NCBI GenBank assembly: GCA_032158125.1
Contig: JASKOT010000021.1
Span: forward strand, 1 to 64,000
Source: Papiliotrema nemorosa
Lineage: Eukaryota > Basidiomycota > Tremellomycetes > Tremellales > Rhynchogastremaceae
Reading direction: 5' to 3'
Length of the DNA: 64,000 nucleotides
Within the stretch, counting starts at the first letter, position 1; the number at the start of each line of letters is the position of its first letter. The translations under genes were made by a program, and so were the position numbers. Shown here one piece after another: positions 58,059 to 64,000 of this stretch. The notes below the pieces were generated by a model. It was not told the DNA's origin. It was given only the letters and a program-made list of their open reading frames with translations, and made no database searches.

Positions 58059-59758
58059 CTATGCAAGCTCGGTAATCTTCAGGGTTAGCGTCTGAAGCGA
58101 TGGTTCAATGCCCGAGACTCACGTTCATCGGCATCTCGTCGATCTGAGTGGAATAGTACCTGTTAATTAGCGTTATCGCCCATTAACCGACTCACATTTC
58201 AATGTCCTTCAGTCGAGTGACATCCTCAAGCGAACAAAGACAGATTGCAACACTACGTGGTCAGCGCGCACAGCATGTATGCACGACACGAGATGGACAT
58301 ACCCCTTTCGTCCAAATCGACCCGATCGACCGATTCGGTGCAGATAGTTTTCTCGGTTAGTCCTGTGTGCATCAGGAATACCGCATATACGCTTGAGCGA
58401 CGACTCACGGCAAGTCGTAGTTGATGACCAAGGAGACTTGTTGCACATCGATTCCTCGAGCCCAAACATCGGTCGTGATCAACACCCGGGAAGCACCACT
58501 TCGGAACTCTGCCATGATGGCGTCTCGCTCCTTTTGCACCATCTCTCCGTGCATCGAGCTAACGGTAAAGTTGGCCTCTCGCAGCTTCTCGGTAAGCCAA
58601 TCGACCTTTCGTCGAGTGTTGCAGAAAATGACGGCCTGAGTGATGGTAAGAGTGTCGTAGAGATCACACCTGAGCATTAGTACTGCAACAACCAAGGTAC
58701 ATACAAGGTGTCGTATTTCCAGTCCTCTTTCTCAACAGCGACAAAGAACTGCTTGATTCCCTCGAGGGTCAACTCGTCACGCTTGACAAGCACTCGGACT
58801 GGGTCGGTCATGAACTTGGTGGTCATGTCAAGCACATCGTGAGGCAAGGTGGCGGAGACGACGACGACCTGAGTTGCCGGGGGTAGGTATCGGTAAATGT
58901 CGTAGATTTGGTCCTTGAAACCCTTGTTCAGCAGTTCATCGGCTTCATCAAGGATGAGCATCTTAGAAATGAGCTTCGATCCTGACTCTTTCACTGAGGT
59001 GGGTAATCACCTTGATGTCCTTTGTTCGGAGATTCCTTCGTCGGATCATGTCGAAAACTCGTCCAGGTGTACCACTGACAACCTGTTGTCCGGCCTCGAG
59101 CTTTCGAATGTCCTCTCCGACACTTGTTCCACCGATACAAGCATGGCACGAGACGTTCATGTAGTCTCCCAAAGCCAAGACGACCGTCTGGATCTGGATG
59201 GCCAATTCTCGTGTAGGCGAGAGGACGAGCACCTGACTTTCTCGAATGTTCATGTCGAGAGATTGCAGAGCCGAGATCGAGAATGTGGCAGTCTTTCCGG
59301 TACCCGATTGAGCTTGAGCAATCACATCTCGTCCTCGCATGATGGGTAAAATTGCCCGTTGCTGAATAGCCGAGGGCTTTTCAAAGTCTGACGCATCAGC
59401 GTTACTCGTGTTCTCACGCATTCTCGAGACATACTGTAGGCATAGATACCACGCAGAAGATCTTCTTTAAGGTTGAGCGCTTCGACTATACCGCCGCGTC
59501 AGTCTATGTTGCGTTCAACATGGAAAAAGGTGCACCCACAAGTAGGAGCCTAAAAGCCGGGAAAGGCAAAAGCGTCAACTCAAATGATCACCTCTACCTT
59601 TCCCGTTGTGAACAGAAAAAGTTCCCTGGGTATGTGGTACGTACGACCGAGATTGCCTCGGAGGACTCGAAGACGATCTTGTCGTCTCCTCTGAATCATC
59701 AGCAGGGATCTCATGTGGGGCAAGGGGCGTCGGGAAATGCCTACGGATTCAAAGCCAT
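58059..59758 (-). CDS. FAL1: DEAD-box helicase FAL1 (eIF4A-III ortholog)
   Basis: RNA helicase of the exon-junction complex and of 18S rRNA maturation. The first exon is tiny (ATG at 59758, MALNP), joined across an intron to [16 protein letters not shown]; a later exon gives [16 protein letters not shown]. Helicase motifs: [70 protein letters not shown] and [13 protein letters not shown]. The segments [27 protein letters not shown] and [34 protein letters not shown] are diagnostic of eIF4A-III over eIF4A. It ends [16 protein letters not shown] at 58059. Introns of 45-60 nt, with one longer junction near 59640-59490 that may hide a mini-exon. Confidence 0.93.
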
Positions 59759-60254
59759 ATTGAGTTGGATTGTGCTGATAAGAGTTGAGCTGTGGTAGTA
59801 AGCTGCCGTGCTTCAATAGCTGATTGGTAATGTGAGGACGCGATGAGGATGAGTTGAACAGGTTGGAAGCAGGTCGAAGGAAAACAGCCATAAAAATGGA
59901 CCTGACATTCCAAAGCTTATCCGTGTCAGCCTCATTTGCTGTCGGTGGCGAACCCCCTCTTCACCTAGATTGAGAGTTTCCAGGGCGTCCTGGGACCACC
60001 CTCGCCCTCCCAAAGCGAGGAGGGTGCAGTGGAACTGATGTCTCACGGACATAATCACGTACCACTTTTGAGCTTGTACTTGCCAAGCTCACAGGAGAAT
60101 GCAAATATCAAAGTCCTTTATAAACTGGGTGGCGTGGACAAGTTTCCAATGTTGCTCTCCCATTAACGAGATTTCCGGTCTGCCAGCTTGCTTGTCCACT
60201 GGAACCGTCTCATTATCGTTCAGCGAGCAATCAGGCTTGATCGGCTACTTCAGA
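59759..60254. promoter_or_regulatory. Divergent promoter, FAL1 / PRP9
   Basis: 496 bases between the starts of two RNA-processing genes. Overlapping frames on both strands are not protein-like. No distinct motif was recognised. Confidence 0.45.
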
Positions 60255-62362
60255 ATGGACTCGATCTATGAGACTCAAAGGCAGACGCATGAGGAGATAG
60301 AGCGATACGAGCACGCCTTGGCCGAGGTCCTGCTTCAAGCACCCACTATAGTCGGTCGCCTCCCCTTATACCGAGTTTTGGCATACAGGACTAATCTTCA
60401 GCAACGAAACATCACCAGGAGAGATAGGAAAGCTGCCGAGATTCTCGACAGAATTGTCGCTCTGCGTGAGAGTCTTGTGCGGCAATATGAGGATGCACCA
60501 GGGTTCGTTCATATTGCTCCTTACGTTGACCGTATCCCCTAACGTTTAGATTGCGACCGATTGAGCTTGCGGCTTTGACGGCGCCTCCTGGCGCAAAAGG
60601 ACAAGGGGACGATTTGGAAGAGTTCTACGCTAGATTCGAAAAGATCAAGGACTTTCACCGATCACATCGAGATATCAACCCGAGATCGTTCCTGAATGAG
60701 CTGGACGAGCTGGTCAAAGGGGATGGACTGGAGACTGTCTATGTTGAAGATGAGGCAGAACCCATGGTTGTTGACAGTAAGCCGCTGAGAATCATGGGTG
60801 CCGTTTGTTGACAGAATAGCAATGGACTCGGTGTTCTCGGGAGAAGAAGCATTTGGTAAACACCTCGACCTGTATTACGCCCACAGTCTATACCTCAACC
60901 TGAAGGGAATATCCCGTCTATCGTATATCGGATACCTCGATATGCTCCGAGCAGGACAGGTCGAGAGGAATCTGGATACGCGTGAGAGGTCAACACCGGC
61001 ATATGTGACATATCTGGAAACTCTATACGACTACTTGACTGGGTTCTTCAACCGAGCTCTACCTCTGATCAACATCCAGGACAAATTGAAGCAAGAAGAG
61101 GAGAACTTTGCGACGTCGTGGGAAGCAGGACAGGTTGGAGGTTGGGGTGAAGCCAAGACAAAGGCAGCATCGACGAGTGGGCAGGCGATATGGTGTGGCT
61201 ACTGTGCGTGGAGGAACATTATGTGGCGAGACAAGACCACTGATCTTCAGGTCAAAAACATTATGCCAAGCAGACAGTTTACGATGCCCACCTGAAATCC
61301 CCAAAGCACATCAAGAAGGAGAAGGAGGGAGTCTCTGCGCCAGACCCAAACACCACCAACGGGACTTCGGCTCCATCCTCTTCCTCGTCAAAGGACAAAT
61401 ACAAGGTCCCAGCTCGACTCACCTTCCTGTTATGTTCTTTGTTAGCTTTCCAACCCATTCCACAACTTTTGCTAGCTTCGCGGTCGGAAGTGGAGAGGAG
61501 AATGGCATTGACAGCGAGAGAGAGGGAGACCGAGTTGGAGGAGGCAGAAGATGCACCTCCACCCCCAGCCGAGATCAATATCAACGAAGAGGAGGAGGAG
61601 GAAGATGACGGTACTATATACAACCCTCTCAAACTACCTCTTGGGTGAGTCTTTTCTGTGTGCTGTTGCTCGGATGTTACTAACGTTTCTAGGTGGGATG
61701 GAAAACCGTAAGTCGGCCGCCAGGTTTTTCTGTGCCCTTGAAAATCTGTCACTCAGTCTATGTTGCTCGAAGCTAACGTTGCCAGCATCCCATTTTGGCT
61801 CTGGGTCAGTTTCTGCGTGATTCGAGTGCATTGCTGACTTGCAGAAACTTCATGGTATGTTTTGCTTCGAGTTTGGTCCCGATCAAATCCTTTTTGTCCA
61901 AATTTCGCCGAATCCCTGCGATTGTGAGCCAACGAGCGTATAATTAACGGCATAATAGGTCTTGGAGTCGAATTCAGATGCGAGATATGCTCAGACGCTG
62001 CGTATCAAGGCCGGAAGGTGAGTCTGCCTATAAATGACAGGTGACCTGGCGGGTGGCTAAATGTGCTTAGGCTTTCGACAAACATTTCCAGGAGAACAAG
62101 CATACGTTTGGAATGCGAGCTTTGGGTTTGCCCAATACCAAGCATTTCCACGGTATCACAAAGATTGCAGATGCTCTGGCTCGTAAGTGATACTTATGAA
62201 TCATCAATGGTCACATCTGATGTCACAGTTGCGGAGAAGCTCAAGAAGGAAGGACGAGAAGAGATGGCTCATCTGTCAAAAGCAGAGGAAGTCGAGGACA
62301 GCGAAGGAAACGTCTATTCAAGAGCAGTATACGAGCAGCTCAAAAAGCAAGGAGTGTTATAG
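60255..62362 (+). CDS. PRP9: Splicing factor 3a subunit 3 (SF3a60 / Prp9)
   Basis: Component of the U2 snRNP SF3a complex required for pre-spliceosome formation. The start [22 protein letters not shown] is typical. Following blocks: [55 protein letters not shown] and [34 protein letters not shown], all conserved in SF3a60. A U1-type zinc finger-like segment IWCGYC with a later [27 protein letters not shown] forms the C2H2 module with FRCEICSD across introns. The C-terminus ([28 protein letters not shown]) is also diagnostic. A short acidic insertion ([12 protein letters not shown]) sits in the linker. Gene runs 60255-62362 with about seven introns. Confidence 0.94.
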
Positions 62363-62505
62363 TGTGGCTCACAGGACGGGTCATTGGCATCAGAGGGTCG
62401 TACGTGCGAGCTCAGTACAGTCATGCAACTCTGTCACGCATGCAAGAATCATATACACTCCCAATGCTACCATACGCATCATGTCCCTCTACAAAGTGTA
62501 GGCGT
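62363..62505. other. Short convergent intergenic region
   Basis: 143 bases between the 3' ends of PRP9 and AIP1. No feature. Confidence 0.4.
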
Positions 62506-64000
62506 CTAGACTGCGTCAACGGTCCAAGTCCGGACACAGCCATCTGCTCCAGCACTGACGAGGCCCGTCTCGCCGTCTTTCCACGAAACACCGGACACCC
62601 CTCCAGGATGGGCGTTCTGGGCTCAGCTCGATTTCCGGCGCGTCTCACCTTGATCGCAGTGTTCTTGAGGGTCTTTTCCACTTCCCAGATATAAATACTC
62701 TCGTCCGCACCGGCCGACGCGAGTCTCTTTCCAGACGGCGAGAAGGACAAGGCGTTGATACGACCGGTATGGAAAGTCCATTTCGAGCTGACGGTCGTCT
62801 TTTTCGTCTTGACGTCGATCAAGATGATCCGACCAGCAGCCTGGCTGGTTAGACTGTCCCCAAATACTGATCTGGCAGACTCACATCTCCCGCTGCAAGA
62901 AGTGACCCATCAGGGCTGAACGCCAAGGCCAACACTTCTCCTTTGTTATCCTCGAATTCCGCTTCTACCTTGATCGATCCATTATTCACAGAAGCGAGGA
63001 GAACCTTCTTGGCTCCCGTACCGAAAGCAATGACATCTGGAGATCCAGAGACGGCTGCCACTGCGGATGCAGCGCCTGGATGTGTGTTGGAGGAACCACC
63101 TGACAATGCGGTGATCTCGAGACCGGCTGATGACGCGGTATAGACGGCTGATGAGGTGGCTGCTACTCCCTTGGGTTGCGCTTTAGCCGGGATCGACGTA
63201 GAGCTTCCGTGAGCTATCTAACCTAAGTAAAGACTCACGCGAAGCTCTTCGACTCGATAGAAGCCACCTTGTCGTCCCATCCTGCGGTGTAGACTTTCCC
63301 CTTGCCATCGTCGGCAATGGCAGCTACCAAAGCAGAATGCCCTGTACCAGAGATATCGTGACACAGGCCTTCTTCTGATCCACCGAGATCGAACGCCTTG
63401 ACTGTACCATCGAAAGATCCTGCGTAGAAAGTCTTGTCTTTGTCGCTGGCAAGAATACTGGATGTGATAGCTTTGGTCGGCCCGTGAAGGGTCCGCCATT
63501 TGGTAGAGGAGGATTCCCGGGTATCAAAGAGATTGAGAACGCCTGAAAGTGAGATGGATATGACAGTATTTTGGTTTGCGTAGACCACGCCGTTCTGCTG
63601 AGATGGGATATCGGACCCGACCGAATAGGTCTGAGCGGCTTTACTTGTAGCAGCGTCCCCTGATTTTCAGCTTGAGGGTGGAAAGCAACCTACACAGCGT
63701 AACGACACCATCAGCACCTGCCGTCGCAATCTTTGCCGAATCTGGACTCCAAGAAGCGGCCATCTGGTGTCAGCACAAGAGACGCGTGGGGTCGTACCAA
63801 AGTATTGGTCGCTCCGTTCCTGTCCACCTCGGATTGCAATTCTCCAGTCTTGCCTTCGTACAAGAACATCTTGCCATCACTGCCAACACTGACAAATACG
63901 TCGCCCGACGGACTGTACGCCACGTCTCGCACAAATCGGGTATGTGTCGAGATCATTTTGTCGTATTTGAAGGGAACGGCAGTGTGGAGAATCACAGTGT
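62506..64000 (-). CDS. AIP1: Actin-interacting protein 1 (WD40), 3' part, start beyond window
   Basis: WD-repeat partner of cofilin that promotes actin filament disassembly. Reading leftward from the window edge: THTRFVRDVAYSPSGDVFVSVGSDGKMFLYEGKTGEL, ASWSPDSAKIATAGADGVV, VVYANQNTVISISLSGVLNLFDTRE, VYTAGWDDKVASIESKS, then a second propeller with VLALAFSPDGSLLAAGD, INALSFSPSGKRLASAGADESIYIWEVEKTL, and the end GCVRTWTVDAV at 62506. The order and the VYANQ/NTVISIS joint are characteristic of AIP1 rather than other WD40 proteins. The N-terminal blade or blades lie outside the window. Several introns of 40-60 nt. Confidence 0.9.

Noticed and set aside
1..64000. Transposons, CRISPR arrays, tRNA or rRNA genes
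   Set aside because: No reverse transcriptase, transposase, long terminal repeats, regular spacer arrays, or convincing tRNA box patterns were seen in a read-through of both strands.

Overview
This window is eukaryotic nuclear DNA from a basidiomycete fungus, most likely a tremellomycetous yeast (Cryptococcus/Kwoniella relatives). The evidence is dense gene packing, nearly every gene broken by many very short introns (mostly 35-60 nt) with GTRNGY donors and CTRAY-like branch points, and the gene content: type II myosin, eIF4A-III/Fal1, SF3a60/Prp9, Dhh1, OMA1, a Zn2Cys6 factor and short secreted-hydrolase genes. There are no operons, rRNA genes, tRNA genes, CRISPR arrays or complete transposons. 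The first about 66 bases are a cytosine homopolymer, so the left edge is probably a contig end. Species placement is inference from gene style, not from a marker gene.

Layout, left to right: a DHA1-type drug/H+ antiporter (+, 590-2172); a full-length MRP/ABCC transporter (-, 2589-8225); a single-pass membrane protein of unknown function (+, 8823-10925); a PMU1-like histidine phosphatase (-, 11248-12522); the mitochondrial protease OMA1 (-, 12869-14632); V-ATPase subunit C (+, 14901-16519); a xylitol/sorbitol-type dehydrogenase (+, 17471-19094); an unrecognised multi-pass membrane protein (+, 19417-20557); a RhoGAP protein (-, 20718-23763); a synaptojanin-type inositol phosphatase (-, 24479-28902) divergent from an MBL-fold hydrolase (+, 29242-30584). 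Then comes a less conserved stretch: three orphan genes (30882-31538 +, 31849-32670 -, 36287-37143 +) around an ACS-family (Dal5-like) transporter (-, 33502-35321).

The right half holds a double-CCCH zinc-finger protein (-, 37491-39531), the DEAD-box helicase DHH1 (-, 40416-42401), myosin II heavy chain (+, 43115-49025), a secreted alpha/beta hydrolase (-, 49285-50653), a fourth orphan gene (+, 51642-52191), a Zn2Cys6 transcription factor (-, 52235-55053) divergent from an amino-acid permease (+, 55408-57535), the exon-junction helicase FAL1 (-, 58059-59758) divergent from splicing factor PRP9/SF3A3 (+, 60255-62362), and the 3' part of actin-interacting protein AIP1 (-, 62506 to beyond 64000).

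Most genes are housekeeping and independent. The pairings that look functionally suggestive are the divergent transcription factor/permease pair, the divergent FAL1/PRP9 pair (both RNA-splicing related), and myosin II near AIP1 (both actin cytoskeleton, though about 13 kb apart). The most unfamiliar material is the set of four small orphan genes that share a loosely similar strand-LVP-helix segment; I could not assign them a function.
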